Notes: a model not told the origin generated them from the letters alone. Shown: positions 7,807 through 16,830, counted from the first letter of the stretch. The stretch: 64,000 nt of DNA from Rathayibacter sp. VKM Ac-2760 (GCF_009834185.1 NZ_CP047173.1:2604001-2668000), one strand, 5' to 3'. Translations and numbers: made by a program.

Positions 7807-8684
7807 CCCGGCTCCCCCGCCGGGGCGATCCGCGCGGCCCGGCCGGCGTCGAAGCGCTCGTACTCGGCGAAGGCGGCGCCGAGCTCGCGGACGTAGGGGT
7901 GCCGCGACTCGGTCAGCACCTCGAGCAGCGGCCCGTAGGCGACCACCTCGCCCTCGACCAGCACCGCGATGCGGTCGGTCGCCCGGCTGAGCACGTCGAT
8001 GTCGTGGCTCACGACGACCGCGGCGAAGCCCTCCCGCCGGCGCAGAGCGGTCAGCAGATCGACGATCGACTCGCGGACGGTCGCGTCGATGCCCGAGGTC
8101 GGCTCGTCGGCGATGAGCACCGTCGGGTCGAGCACGAGCGCGCGCGCGATCGCGACGCGCTGCCGCTGGCCGCTGGAGAGCTCGTAGGGGAAGCGGTCGA
8201 GCAGGAAGAGCGGCAGGTGCACAGAGTCGAGCAGCGTCGCGACCCGGACCGCCGCGCTCTTCGGGTCGTAGTGGCGGTCGCGGAGGAAGATCGGCTCGGC
8301 GATCAGCTCCGAGACGGTCAGCTCCGGCCGCAGCACGGCGCCGGCGTCCTGCGCCAGGTGCGCGACGTCGAAGGTGAAGCGCTTGACCTCGCGGGCCGGC
8401 ATGCCGCGGAGGCGGTGGCCGGACACGGTCGCCTCGCCGCCGATGATCACCGGCCGCGTCCGCGCGCCGGCGCCCGCGGGACCGTCCAGGCCCTCGCCGC
8501 CGAGCACGCGGGCCAGCGTCGACTTGCCCGAGCCGCTGCCGCCGAGGATGCCGAGCACCTCGCCCGGCTCGACGCGGAGGCTGACCCCGCGCAGAGCGGT
8601 CCAGCGCCCGCTGATCCCGCGCTGCGGATACTCGACGCTGAGGTCGTCGACGACGATGGGCGCGGAGGCGGCGGGCCGGCTCAC
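7803..8684 (-). CDS. ABC transporter ATPase, third nucleotide-binding module of the operon
   Basis: 293 residues from a GTG that overlaps the stop of the double ATPase gene (GTGA). One complete ABC module: Walker A GGSGSGKST, Q-loop HLAQDAG, signature LSSGQRQRVAIARAL, Walker B VLIADEPTSGID, and switch His in VVVSHD. The long insertion between Walker A and Q-loop (GGEGLDGPAGAGARTRPVIIGGE) is unusual. The C-terminal EVLTESRHPYVREL matches the end region of Opp/Dpp-type ATPases that bind oligopeptides or metals. With the fused double ATPase this makes three ATPase modules for one permease pair. Confidence 0.85.
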   Translation of the reverse strand: MSRPAASAPIVVDDLSVEYPQRGISGRWTALRGVSLRVEPGEVLGILGGSGSGKSTLARVLGGEGLDGPAGAGARTRPVIIGGEATVSGHRLRGMPAREVKRFTFDVAHLAQDAGAVLRPELTVSELIAEPIFLRDRHYDPKSAAVRVATLLDSVHLPLFLLDRFPYELSSGQRQRVAIARALVLDPTVLIADEPTSGIDATVRESIVDLLTALRRREGFAAVVVSHDIDVLSRATDRIAVLVEGEVVAYGPLLEVLTESRHPYVRELGAAFAEYERFDAGRAARIAPAGEPG

Positions 8685-10420
8685 GCCTTCCGCTCCGCCT
8701 GCACGATGCTGCGGAGGAGCTCGCGGCGCTCGGCCTGCTCCCCCGGATCGGGCACGGGGAGCGAGGCGAGCAGCCGCTGGGTGTACGGGTGCTTCGGCGC
8801 GGAGAGCACCTCCTCGCCCGTCCCCTCCTCGACCAGCTCGCCGCGGTAGAGCACGGCGATCCGGTCGGCGAGGAGGTCGACCACGGCGAGGTCGTGGCTG
8901 ATGAAGAGCGAGGCGAAGCCGAACTCGCGCTGCAGCTCGGCGAACAGCTCGAGCACCCGCGCCTGCACCGAGACGTCGAGCGCCGAGGTCGGCTCGTCGG
9001 CGATCAGCAGCTTCGGCTCGAGCGCGAGCGACCGGGCGAGGCTCGCGCGCTGGCGCTGGCCACCGGAGAGCTCGTGCGGGTAGCGGTCGCCGTAGGAGCG
9101 CGGCAGCTGCACCGCCTCCAGCAGCTCGTCGACCCGCTTCCGCGCGGCGCCGGCGTCGCGGGCGCGGCCGTGCACGATCAGCGGCTCGGCGACGCACTCG
9201 GCGATCGTGAGCAGCGGATTGAAGCTGGAGGCAGGGTCCTGGAAGACGAAGCCGATGTCGCCGCGGACGGGGCGGAAGGCGCGCTCGCGGATGCCGCGCA
9301 TCTCCTTGCCCAGCACGCGCAGCGAGCCGCCGGTGACCGGGGTGAGCCCGGCGATCGCGCGGCCGATGGTCGTCTTGCCCGAGCCGCTCTCGCCGACGAG
9401 GCCGAGCACCTCCCCGGCACGGATGCGGAAGGAGACGCCGTCGACGGCCACGAAGCCGGGGCGGCCGAGCCGGCCGGGGTACTGGATCCGCAGGTCCTCG
9501 GCGAGGACGAGCGTCTCCGCCGCGGGGGCGCCGGCGCGCTCGATGGCGCGCTCCTTCGCCCGGGCGACGCCCTGGCCCACGTGCGGGACGGCGGCGAGCA
9601 GCGTCCGGGTGTACTCCGCCTTGGGCGACGCGAAGAGCTCGGCGACCGGCGCCTCCTCGACCAGCTCGCCCTGGTACATCACGGCGACGCGATCGGCCAG
9701 GTCGGCGACGACGCCCATGTTGTGGGTGATCAGGACGATCGACGTGCCGAAGTCGTCGCGGCAGCGGCGGAGCAGATCGAGGATCTCGGCCTGCACCGTC
9801 ACGTCGAGGGCCGTGGTCGGCTCGTCGGCGACGATCAGTCCGGGGTCGAGGACGAGCGCCATCGCGATGACGACGCGCTGCTTCTGGCCGCCGGAGAACT
9901 GGTGCGGGTAGTAGTCCACCCGCTTCTCCGGCTCCGGGATGCCGACGGTGCGCAGCACGTCGATGGCGCGCTTCCGGGCGTCCTTGCGCGAGACGGAGCC
10001 GTGCGCGCGCAGCCCCTCCGCGATCTGCCAGCCGACGGTGAAGACCGGGTTCAGCGCGGTGCCGGGCTCCTGGAAGACCATCGCGACGTCGGTGCCGCGG
10101 AGCTCGCGAAGGCGCCCCTTCGGCACCGACACCACGTCGGTCGAGGAGGAGCCGTTCTTCTTCGACAGCAGGATGACGCCGGAGGCCGTCGCGGTCTCGG
10201 GCAGCAGCCCGAGGATCGACTTGGCGGTGACGGTCTTGCCGCTGCCGGACTCGCCGACGATGGCGAGCACCTCGCCGCGCTCGACGCGGAGGCTGACGCC
10301 GGCCACCGCGCGGACCGCGCCGCGATCGCTGGCGAAGGCGACCTCGAGGTCCTGGATGTCGACGATCGGGCGGGAGCCCGCATCGGCGGGCCGGCTGTCG
10401 CTGGGGCGCTGGACGCTCAT
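8681..10420 (-). CDS. Fused double ATPase of an oligopeptide-type ABC importer (DppD-DppF fusion)
   Basis: 579 residues containing two tandem ABC modules. Module 1 has Walker A GESGSGKT, signature FSGGQKQRVVIAMAL and Walker B LIVADEPTTALD. Module 2 has Walker A GESGSGKTT, signature LSGGQRQRASLARSL and Walker B LLIADEPTSALD. Both are followed by the OppD/F-type tail (SPKAEYTRTLLAAVP and APKHPYTQRLLASLP). Such fusions power peptide/nickel-type importers by supplying both ATPase subunits. Its ATG overlaps the stop of the upstream permease (ATGA) and its stop overlaps the next GTG. Confidence 0.95.
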   Translation of the reverse strand: MSVQRPSDSRPADAGSRPIVDIQDLEVAFASDRGAVRAVAGVSLRVERGEVLAIVGESGSGKTVTAKSILGLLPETATASGVILLSKKNGSSSTDVVSVPKGRLRELRGTDVAMVFQEPGTALNPVFTVGWQIAEGLRAHGSVSRKDARKRAIDVLRTVGIPEPEKRVDYYPHQFSGGQKQRVVIAMALVLDPGLIVADEPTTALDVTVQAEILDLLRRCRDDFGTSIVLITHNMGVVADLADRVAVMYQGELVEEAPVAELFASPKAEYTRTLLAAVPHVGQGVARAKERAIERAGAPAAETLVLAEDLRIQYPGRLGRPGFVAVDGVSFRIRAGEVLGLVGESGSGKTTIGRAIAGLTPVTGGSLRVLGKEMRGIRERAFRPVRGDIGFVFQDPASSFNPLLTIAECVAEPLIVHGRARDAGAARKRVDELLEAVQLPRSYGDRYPHELSGGQRQRASLARSLALEPKLLIADEPTSALDVSVQARVLELFAELQREFGFASLFISHDLAVVDLLADRIAVLYRGELVEEGTGEEVLSAPKHPYTQRLLASLPVPDPGEQAERRELLRSIVQAERKA

Positions 10421-11472
10421 CGGGTCTTCTCCACTCCGGCGACGGGATCGTGTCCCGGCGTCTCCAGGCCGTCGGCGGGCAGTGCGCCGCCCGGCACGAC
10501 GGACGTCGCGGCGACATCGCCGGCACCGGCGGCCACCGCGCGCCGGCCGCGCAGGCGCGGGTCGGCGAGGTCGTTCAGGCTCTCGCCCACCAGCGTGATG
10601 CCTAGCACGACGAGGACGATCGCGAGACCCGGGAAGACCGAGGTCCACCAGATGCCGCTCGTCACGTCGGACAGCGCCTTGTTGAGGTCGTAGCCCCACT
10701 CGGCGGCCGAGGTCGGCTCGATGCCGAAGCCGAGGAAGCCCAGGCCCGCGAGGGTGAGGATCGCCTCGGACGAGTTGAGCGTGAAGATCAGCGGCAGGGT
10801 GCGGGTGGCGTTCCGCAGCACGTGCTTGAACATGATCCGCGGGGTCGAGGCGCCGATGACCTTCGCCGACTCGACGAAGGCGTCGCCCTTGATCCGCACC
10901 GTCTCGGCGCGGATCACCCGGAAGTACTGCGGGATGTAGACGACCGTGATCGAGACCGCGGCGGCGAAGATGCCCGACCAGAGGTTCGATTGCCCGCCGG
11001 AGATCACGATCGACATCACGATCGCGAGCAGCAGGGTCGGGAAGGCGTAGATCGCGTCGCAGATCACGACGAGCACGCGGTCGAGCCAGCCGCCGAGGTA
11101 GCCGGAGACGAGGCCGAGGAAGACGCCGAGGAAGATCGACAGGACGACGGCGACGACGATGACCAGGAACGCCGTCTGCGCACCCCAGAGCACGCGGGAG
11201 AGGACGTCGTACCCGCCGACGGTGGTGCCGAGCAGGTGCTCCGCGCTCGGCGGCTGCTGCGCGCCGAACGACTCGGTGCCGGTGCGCAGCTGCGAGTAGC
11301 CGTAGGGGGCGATCAGCGGGGCGAGGGCCGCGACGAGGAGGAACGCGCCGGTGATCACGAGACCGGTCACGAGCATCCCGCGCTGGAGGCCCACGCTCTG
11401 CCGGAGCTGGCGGACGACCGGCAGCCGGTCGGCGAGGCGGCGGCGCGGTCGCGCCGGAGTGGTGGTGCTCAT
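10417..11472 (-). CDS. Peptide-type ABC transporter permease (DppC-like)
   Basis: 351 residues with six predicted membrane helices. The first helix (MLVTGLVITGAFLLVAALAP) is followed by a large external loop ending SAEHLLGTTVGGYDVLSRVLWG, the diagnostic DppC/OppC feature (LGTD..GRDVLSR.). The coupling EAA loop is VRIKGDAFVESAKVIGASTPRIMFKHVLRN. The C-terminal end ESLNDLADPRLRGRR is typical; an extra roughly 40-residue polar tail follows. It forms the permease pair with the next gene upstream, three bases away. Confidence 0.94.
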   Translation of the reverse strand: MSTTTPARPRRRLADRLPVVRQLRQSVGLQRGMLVTGLVITGAFLLVAALAPLIAPYGYSQLRTGTESFGAQQPPSAEHLLGTTVGGYDVLSRVLWGAQTAFLVIVVAVVLSIFLGVFLGLVSGYLGGWLDRVLVVICDAIYAFPTLLLAIVMSIVISGGQSNLWSGIFAAAVSITVVYIPQYFRVIRAETVRIKGDAFVESAKVIGASTPRIMFKHVLRNATRTLPLIFTLNSSEAILTLAGLGFLGFGIEPTSAAEWGYDLNKALSDVTSGIWWTSVFPGLAIVLVVLGITLVGESLNDLADPRLRGRRAVAAGAGDVAATSVVPGGALPADGLETPGHDPVAGVEKTR

Positions 11473-11475
11473 GGG

Positions 11476-12555
11476 TCAGTACCTCACTCGCGGGTCGATG
11501 AGCGCCGCGATGACGTCGACGATGAAGTTGGTCAGCGCCACGATCACGGCCAGCAGGGCGACGATGCCCTGCACGGCGACGAAGTCGCGCGCCTGGAGGT
11601 ACTCGGCCAGCTGGAAGCCGAGGCCCTTCCACTCGAAGGTCGTCTCGGTCAGCACCGCGCCGCCGAGCAGCAGGGCGATCTGCAGGCCGATGACGGTGAT
11701 GATCGGGATGAGGGCGGGCCGGTAGGCGTGCGTGCGGACCAGGCGGAACTCGCTCACTCCGCGCGAGCGGGCGGCGTCGACGTAGTCGGTGCCGAGCGTG
11801 CCGATCACGTTGGTGCGCACGAGGCGGAGGAAGATGCCCGCGGTCAGCAGGCCGAGCGCGACCGCCGGCAGCACCGCGTGCGAGAGCACGTCGGCCACGG
11901 CGGCCGGGTCGCCGGTCTGGATCGCGTCGATCAGGTAGATGCCGGTCTTGTTCTCGAGGAACTGCAGCGAGAGCTCGGTGTTCGTCGTCGCGCGGCCGGC
12001 GACGGGGAACCACTTCAGCCAGACCGAGAAGACGAGCTTGAGCAGCAGGCCCGCGAAGAAGACGGGGGTGGCGTAGCAGAGGATCGCGAAGATGCGCAGG
12101 ACCGCGTCGGGCGTGCGGTCGCGGTGGTAGGCGGCGAGCATCCCGAGCGGGATGCCGACCAGGAACGCCACGATCAGGGCGTAGAAGGCGAGCTCGACGG
12201 TCGCGGCGCCGTAGGTGACCAGCACCTCGGTGACCGGGCGGTTGTCGCTCAGGGTCGTGCCGAAGTCGCCGCGCAGCAGGTTGCCGAGGTACTCGAGGTA
12301 CTGCACGATCAGCGGCCGGTCGTAGCCGGCGGCCGCGACGCGCTCGGCCAGCTGGTCGGCCGTGAGCCGACCGCCCAGGGCGGCGGTGATCGGGTCGCCC
12401 GTCGAGCGCATGAGCAGGAACACCATCGTCACGAGGATGAAGACGGTCGGGATGATGAGCAGGAAGCGGACGAGCAGGTAGCGCCCGAGTCCTCCTCCGG
12501 AGCCGCGCGGTCGCCGGGTGGGCGCCGTCGCCGCAGCCGTCGTGGCTGTCGTCAC
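11476..12555 (-). CDS. Peptide-type ABC transporter permease (DppB-like)
   Basis: 359 residues. The N-terminal helix RYLLVRFLLIIPTVFILVTMVFLLMR and GDPITAALGG are the DppB/OppB opening. The EAA loop is GTDYVDAARSRGVSEFRLVRTHAYRPALIP, and the protein ends IDPRVRY like most DppB members. The GTG start at 12555 has GAAAGG nine bases upstream. A strong GC hairpin separates it from the binding-protein gene. Confidence 0.94.
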   Translation of the reverse strand: MTTATTAAATAPTRRPRGSGGGLGRYLLVRFLLIIPTVFILVTMVFLLMRSTGDPITAALGGRLTADQLAERVAAAGYDRPLIVQYLEYLGNLLRGDFGTTLSDNRPVTEVLVTYGAATVELAFYALIVAFLVGIPLGMLAAYHRDRTPDAVLRIFAILCYATPVFFAGLLLKLVFSVWLKWFPVAGRATTNTELSLQFLENKTGIYLIDAIQTGDPAAVADVLSHAVLPAVALGLLTAGIFLRLVRTNVIGTLGTDYVDAARSRGVSEFRLVRTHAYRPALIPIITVIGLQIALLLGGAVLTETTFEWKGLGFQLAEYLQARDFVAVQGIVALLAVIVALTNFIVDVIAALIDPRVRY

Positions 12556-12576
12556 GTGATGCCTTTCGTGGAGAAC

Positions 12577-12609
12577 GGCCGGCGCCTCCCGGGTGGGGAG
12601 GCGCCGGCC
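12577..12609 (-). promoter_or_regulatory. Strong intercistronic hairpin between binding protein and permease genes
   Basis: The minus strand has GGCCGGCGCCTCCC, a 5-base loop, then GGGAGGCGCCGGCC: a perfect 14-bp stem with no T-run. It sits in the 65-base gap downstream of the binding-protein stop and upstream of the dppB-like ribosome site. Such hairpins are known to stabilise the upstream message or attenuate read-through, giving more binding protein than permease; that role here is inferred. Confidence 0.7.
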
Positions 12610-12620
12610 GGAGGGGTGGA

Positions 12621-14258
12621 TCAGCCCTTGCTGAGCGCCGCGTAGCGGAACTTGAACGAGGCGTCGAGGGTGTCCTCGGCTCCGCTCACGGTGCTGCCGA
12701 CGATCGCGACCTGCGAGCCCTGCAGGTAGGGCAGGGTCGACAGCTCCGCCGCGACCTGGTCCTGGATCTGCTCGATCAGTGCGGTGCGCTCGGCCGTGTC
12801 GGTCGTCGAGACCTGCTGAGCGATCAGGCTCTGCACGTCGGCGTCGTCGAAGTGGTTCGCGAGGAAGTTCTCCTTGATGAAGAACGGCGACAGGTAGTTG
12901 TCGGCGTCGGAGTAGTCCGGGAACCAGCCGAGCTGGTACGCCGGGTAGACGTCGCTCGAGCGGTCCTTCGAGTACTGCACCCACTCGGTGGTCTGCAGGT
13001 TCACGGTGAACAGGCCGGTCGACTCGAGCTGGTCCTTGATCAGCGCGTACTCGTCGCCCGAGGACGGACCGTAGTGGTCGTTCGAGTACTGCAGGTTGAG
13101 GGTGACCGGGGTGGTCACGCCCGCGGCCTGGAGCGTCGCCGCCGCCTTGTCCGCGTCGGCACCGCCCTGGCCGTCGCCGTAGAGGCCCTTGAGGGACTCG
13201 GTCGCGCCGGTCAGGCCCTGCGGGACGTAGGAGTACAGCGGGGTGTAGGTGCCCTTGTAGACCTGGTCGGCGATCTCGTCGCGGTCGATCAGGTCGGCCG
13301 CGGCCTGGCGGACGGCCAGCGCCTTGGCCGCGTCGGCCTCACCGGTGGTCGCGCCGAACGGCTGGGTGTCGAAGTTGAAGACGATGTAGCGGATCTCGCC
13401 GCCGGGACCGTCGACGACCTTGACGGCGTCGTTCCCGCGGAGGTCCTCGACGTCGGTCGCGGAGAGGCTCCGGTACGCGACGTCGATGTTGCCCTCCTGG
13501 ATGTCCAGCTTCAGGTTCGAGCTGTCGGCGTAGTACTTGACGTTGACGGTGCCCGTCTTCGCCTCGCCGAGCACGCCCTGGTAGTCGGCATATGCCTTGT
13601 ACTGGATGAGGTTGTTCACGTCGTAGTTGGCGATCGTGTACTGACCGGCGAAGGCATCCCCCGCGACGATGTCCTCGTCGGTGGTCAGCTCGTCGGCCGA
13701 GAAGACCTCCTCGTCCACGATCGGGCCCGCGGGGCTCGAGAGGATCTGCGGGAAGGTCTGGTCGTTCTCCGACTTCAGCGTGAAGACGACGGTGGTGTCA
13801 TCGGGAGCCGCGACGCTGTCGAGGTTCGCGAGGAGCGATGAGGGGCCGTTCTCGGCCGCGATCGCGACCTGGCGGTCGAAGGAGAACTTGACGTCGGAGG
13901 AGGTCAGGTCGTGGCCGTTGGCCCACTTCAGTCCCTCCTTGAGCGTCACCGTGTACTCGGTCGGCGCGGTGAACTCGGCCGACTCGGCGATGTCGGGCTC
14001 GACGTCCGGGCTGCCGTAGGGGGTGTTCATCAGGAACGGGAACACCTGGTTCATCACGGCGAAGGAGCCGTTGTCGTACGAACCCGCGGGGTCGAGCGTG
14101 GTGATCTTGTCGGTGGTGCCGATGGTGAGCGTGCCGCCGGCGGCGCCGCCGGTCGAGTCCCCGCCGCCGGCGGAGCAGCCCGCCAGCACGAGCGCGACCG
14201 CGGCGAAGCCTGCTGCCGTGCCGAGTGCTCGCTTGCCGCGAGTGAATCCGGATGTCAT
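12621..14258 (-). CDS. ABC transporter substrate-binding lipoprotein (SBP_bac_5 family)
   Basis: 545 residues. A lipoprotein signal peptide with positive start (MTSGFTRGKRALG), hydrophobic core and lipobox LAGC (Cys near residue 28) is followed by a Ser/Gly-rich linker. The mature part has the family 5 pattern: TLDPAGSYDNGSFAVMNQVFPFL, YTVTLKEGLKWANGHDLTSSDVKFSFDR, and near the end SKDRSSDVYPAYQLGWFPDYSDADNYLSPFF. It would capture oligopeptides or a related ligand outside the membrane for the permeases encoded next. The ATG at 14258 has GGAAGAGG upstream. It is the first gene of the six-gene operon; the promoter must lie in the 284 bases before it. Confidence 0.94.
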   Translation of the reverse strand: MTSGFTRGKRALGTAAGFAAVALVLAGCSAGGGDSTGGAAGGTLTIGTTDKITTLDPAGSYDNGSFAVMNQVFPFLMNTPYGSPDVEPDIAESAEFTAPTEYTVTLKEGLKWANGHDLTSSDVKFSFDRQVAIAAENGPSSLLANLDSVAAPDDTTVVFTLKSENDQTFPQILSSPAGPIVDEEVFSADELTTDEDIVAGDAFAGQYTIANYDVNNLIQYKAYADYQGVLGEAKTGTVNVKYYADSSNLKLDIQEGNIDVAYRSLSATDVEDLRGNDAVKVVDGPGGEIRYIVFNFDTQPFGATTGEADAAKALAVRQAAADLIDRDEIADQVYKGTYTPLYSYVPQGLTGATESLKGLYGDGQGGADADKAAATLQAAGVTTPVTLNLQYSNDHYGPSSGDEYALIKDQLESTGLFTVNLQTTEWVQYSKDRSSDVYPAYQLGWFPDYSDADNYLSPFFIKENFLANHFDDADVQSLIAQQVSTTDTAERTALIEQIQDQVAAELSTLPYLQGSQVAIVGSTVSGAEDTLDASFKFRYAALSKG

Positions 14259-14321
14259 CTCCGTCTGCCTCTTCCTGTCAGAAATCGGATGCCGGCGCGC
14301 GACGTGGTCCGCGGCGCAGTC

Positions 14322-14365
14322 CTTGCGGTACTGGGTGCTTGCGGTACCGGGTCCTTGCGGCGCAG
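14322..14365. repeat. 16-bp imperfect tandem repeat upstream of the binding-protein gene
   Basis: CTTGCGGTACTGGGTG, CTTGCGGTACCGGGTC and a partial CTTGCGG follow each other in the gap between dnaG and the transporter operon. The sequence GCGGCGCAG flanks both ends. The gap (14259-14542) otherwise shows no gene; it must hold the operon promoter, but no convincing -35/-10 pair was identified. Confidence 0.6.
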
Positions 14366-14542
14366 CGCCGAGGGCGCTGACTTCCGGACACGGTGGGGCC
14401 ACGACGCTGAGCGCCCGCATTGCTGTTCCTCAGTCGTAACACATGCGGGAGCGCTCTCCGAATTGGCGTGGGGCGCGGGCGGGTATCTTCACACGACCGC
14501 AACACACGTCGGGCAGCGGCCTCGGCCGGTCCCGCGCTGCGC

Positions 14543-16396
14543 TCACTCGGTGCGCAGAGCCCGCTTCTCGCGCTCCAGCTCGACCAGCCGGACCTGCACG
14601 GCCCGGGAGAGCACCGGGTCCGACGAGGCGCGCTGGAGCGCCCCGCGCAGCTCGGCGATCTCGCGGAGGAGGTCGCGCTCGATCAGCGAGATCGCGACGT
14701 CCTTGGAGTAGCGGGCGAGGCCGGCCTCGTCGGCGGCGGGGATCGGCGCGACCGCGAGCTGGCGGACGAGCGAGGCGAACGGCCCGGGCACGTCCGCGGC
14801 CACGTGCTCGACCCAGTCGCGGTCCTGCGCGCGCTCGAGGTTGGCGACGACGGCATCACGGACGACGCGGAGCGTCTCGTTGGTGACGGCGGCGTGCGCG
14901 GCGCGGGCGAGCAGCGGCTCCCCCATCGCCTGGGGCAGCTGCAGCATCGCCATCAGGGCCTCGCGCTCGATGCGGGTGACGACGTCGACGGGCAGGTCGG
15001 CGAGCCGGGCGCCGACGGGTGCCTCCTGGGCCTCCTCCTGCGGGCGCTCGTCCCGGCCACCCGGGGCGTTGCGCGCGCGGGAGCCCGCGGAGCGGACGGC
15101 CGAGTTGACCTCGGACATGTCCAGACCGAGCATCCGGGCGAGCTCGCGGGAGTAGCCGGGGCGGAGGGCGGGGTCGCGGATCTCGGCGACGACGGGGGCC
15201 GCGGCGCGCAGGGCGGCGATCCGGCCCTCGACCGTGTCGAGGTCGTAGCGGGCGAGCAGCTGGCGGATGACGAACTCGAACATCGGCTTCTTGTCGTCGA
15301 TCAGCCGGCGGACGGCGTCGTCGCCGCGGTTGAGGCGCAGATCGCACGGGTCGAGACCCTCGGGCGCGACGGCGACGAAGGTCTGCGCGGCGAAGCGGTG
15401 CTCCTCCTGGAACGCGCGCATGGCGGCCTTCTGACCCGCCGCGTCGGGGTCGAAGGTGAAGACGACCTCGCCGACCCCGCTGTCGTCGCCGAGCACCCGG
15501 CGCAGGACCTTGATGTGGTCGACGCCGAAGGAGGTGCCGCAGGTGGCGACCGCCGTGGTGACGCCGGCGAGGTGGCAGGCCATGACGTCCGTGTAGCCCT
15601 CGACGACGACGACGCGGTGGCCGCGGGAGATGTCGCGCTTGGCCAGGTCGAGCCCGTAGAGCACCTGCGACTTGTGGTAGACGGGCGACTCGGGGGTGTT
15701 CAGGTACTTCGGGCCCTTGTCCTCCTCGAGGAGGCGGCGGGCGCCGAAGCCGACCGTCTGGCCGGTGACGTCGCGGATCGGCCAGACCAGGCGGCCGCGG
15801 AAGCGATCGTAGACGCCGCCGCGGTTGCTGCTGCTGACGAGGCCGGCGGTGGTGAGCTCCTCCTCGGAGAAGCCGCGGCGCTTGAGCGCGGTGGTCAGAC
15901 CGTCCCAGCCGTCGGGGGCGAAGCCGACGCCGAAGCGATCGGCGGCGGCGCGGTCGAAGCCGCGCTCGCCGAGGAAGCGGCGCCCGACGTCGGCGCCGGG
16001 GGTCGCGAGCTGCTCGCGGAAGAACTCCTCCGCGGCGTTGTTGGCGGCGATGAGGCGGGCGCGACCGCCGGTCTCGGGGGCCTGGCCGCCGCCCTCCTCG
16101 TACTGGAGGGGGAAGCCGATGCGGCCGGCGAGGCGCTCGACGGTCTCGCTGAAGGAGGTGTGGTCCATCTTCATCACGAAGCTGTAGACGTCGCCCGATT
16201 CCTGGCAGCCGAAGCAGTGGTAGAAGCCCGCCTGGGGGCGCACGTGGAAGCTCGGGCTGCGCTCGTCGTGGAACGGGCAGAGCCCCTTCAGCGAGCCGAC
16301 GCCGGCCGACTTGAGTGTCACGTACTCGCCGACGACGTCCGCGATGTTGACCCTGGCCTTGACCTCCTCGACATCCGTCTGTCGAATCCGAGGCAT
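14543..16396 (-). CDS. dnaG: DNA primase
   Basis: 617 residues. It synthesises RNA primers for replication. The N-terminal zinc-binding domain uses Cys40, His43, Cys61 and Cys64 (CPFH...CFGC). The catalytic core then shows FGVGFAPDGWDGL, the RNA-polymerase motif region and the TOPRIM segment RVVVVEGYTDVMACHLAG with DPDAAGQKAA. The C-terminal 150 residues are the divergent helicase-binding region. The start MPRIRQTDVEEVKARV at 16396 matches the family; an ATG three codons earlier is possible. It is downstream of dgt on the same strand, separated by the repeat-rich 572-base gap. Confidence 0.97.
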   Translation of the reverse strand: MPRIRQTDVEEVKARVNIADVVGEYVTLKSAGVGSLKGLCPFHDERSPSFHVRPQAGFYHCFGCQESGDVYSFVMKMDHTSFSETVERLAGRIGFPLQYEEGGGQAPETGGRARLIAANNAAEEFFREQLATPGADVGRRFLGERGFDRAAADRFGVGFAPDGWDGLTTALKRRGFSEEELTTAGLVSSSNRGGVYDRFRGRLVWPIRDVTGQTVGFGARRLLEEDKGPKYLNTPESPVYHKSQVLYGLDLAKRDISRGHRVVVVEGYTDVMACHLAGVTTAVATCGTSFGVDHIKVLRRVLGDDSGVGEVVFTFDPDAAGQKAAMRAFQEEHRFAAQTFVAVAPEGLDPCDLRLNRGDDAVRRLIDDKKPMFEFVIRQLLARYDLDTVEGRIAALRAAAPVVAEIRDPALRPGYSRELARMLGLDMSEVNSAVRSAGSRARNAPGGRDERPQEEAQEAPVGARLADLPVDVVTRIEREALMAMLQLPQAMGEPLLARAAHAAVTNETLRVVRDAVVANLERAQDRDWVEHVAADVPGPFASLVRQLAVAPIPAADEAGLARYSKDVAISLIERDLLREIAELRGALQRASSDPVLSRAVQVRLVELEREKRALRTE

Positions 16397-16459
16397 GGTC
16401 CCCATCGTATCCGCCGCCGCCCGCCCCCCGGCCGAGTGCGCCGTTTCCGCCTCGCGCCT

Positions 16460-16483
16460 GCCGGTCGAGCAGCCGCGGAACCA
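16460..16483 (+). repeat. Partial copy of the GGTCGAG-type repeat
   Basis: CCGGTCGAGCAGCCGCGGAACCA matches the first half of the forward arm of the repeat family described at 16525 and then stops. It lies inside the gap upstream of dnaG. Confidence 0.6.
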
Positions 16484-16524
16484 GCAAGAAGGAGCGCCGA
16501 ACGGCGCACCCGCCTCCCGCGCAC

Positions 16525-16620
16525 ATGCTGGTCGAGTAGCCGCGGAACGCGGCGTACCGAGACCCACCCGCCCGAACATGCCGGTCTCGACACGGCCGCT
16601 GCGCGCCCTACTCGACCAGC
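16525..16620. repeat. Palindromic intergenic repeat, element 1 (forward arm plus reverse arm)
   Basis: The forward arm (16525-16566) runs TGCTGGTCGAGTAGCCGCGG...GCGTACCGAGACCCA. After a 14-base spacer the reverse arm (16581-16620) runs CCGGTCTCGACACGG...CTACTCGACCAGC. The arms are imperfect inverted repeats of about 40 bp, and the forward arm itself contains the hairpin GCCGCG-GAA-CGCGGC. Together with its flank it is duplicated in tandem with a period of 134 bases. Confidence 0.9.
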
Positions 16621-16658
16621 AAGGCGGTCGCCGACCCGCGTACGCGCCCTGCGCTGCC

Positions 16659-16754
16659 CTGCTGGTCGAGTAGCCGCGGAACGCGGCGTATCGAGACCCA
16701 ACCGCCCGAACACGTCGGCCTCGATACGGCCGCTGCGCGCCCTACTCGACCAGC
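16659..16754. repeat. Palindromic intergenic repeat, element 2 (tandem copy)
   Basis: This is the same architecture as the element at 16525, shifted by exactly 134 bases. The flank GGCGGTCGCCGACC after each copy is also repeated, showing a recent tandem duplication of element plus flank. The forward arm here has the more common ending GGCGTATCGAGACCCA. Confidence 0.9.
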
Positions 16755-16830
16755 ATGGCGGTCGCCGACCGGCGCACGCGGCCCGCGGGGACCGGCCTCC
16801 CGGCGAGCACGGCGAAAGATGCAGCCGGAG

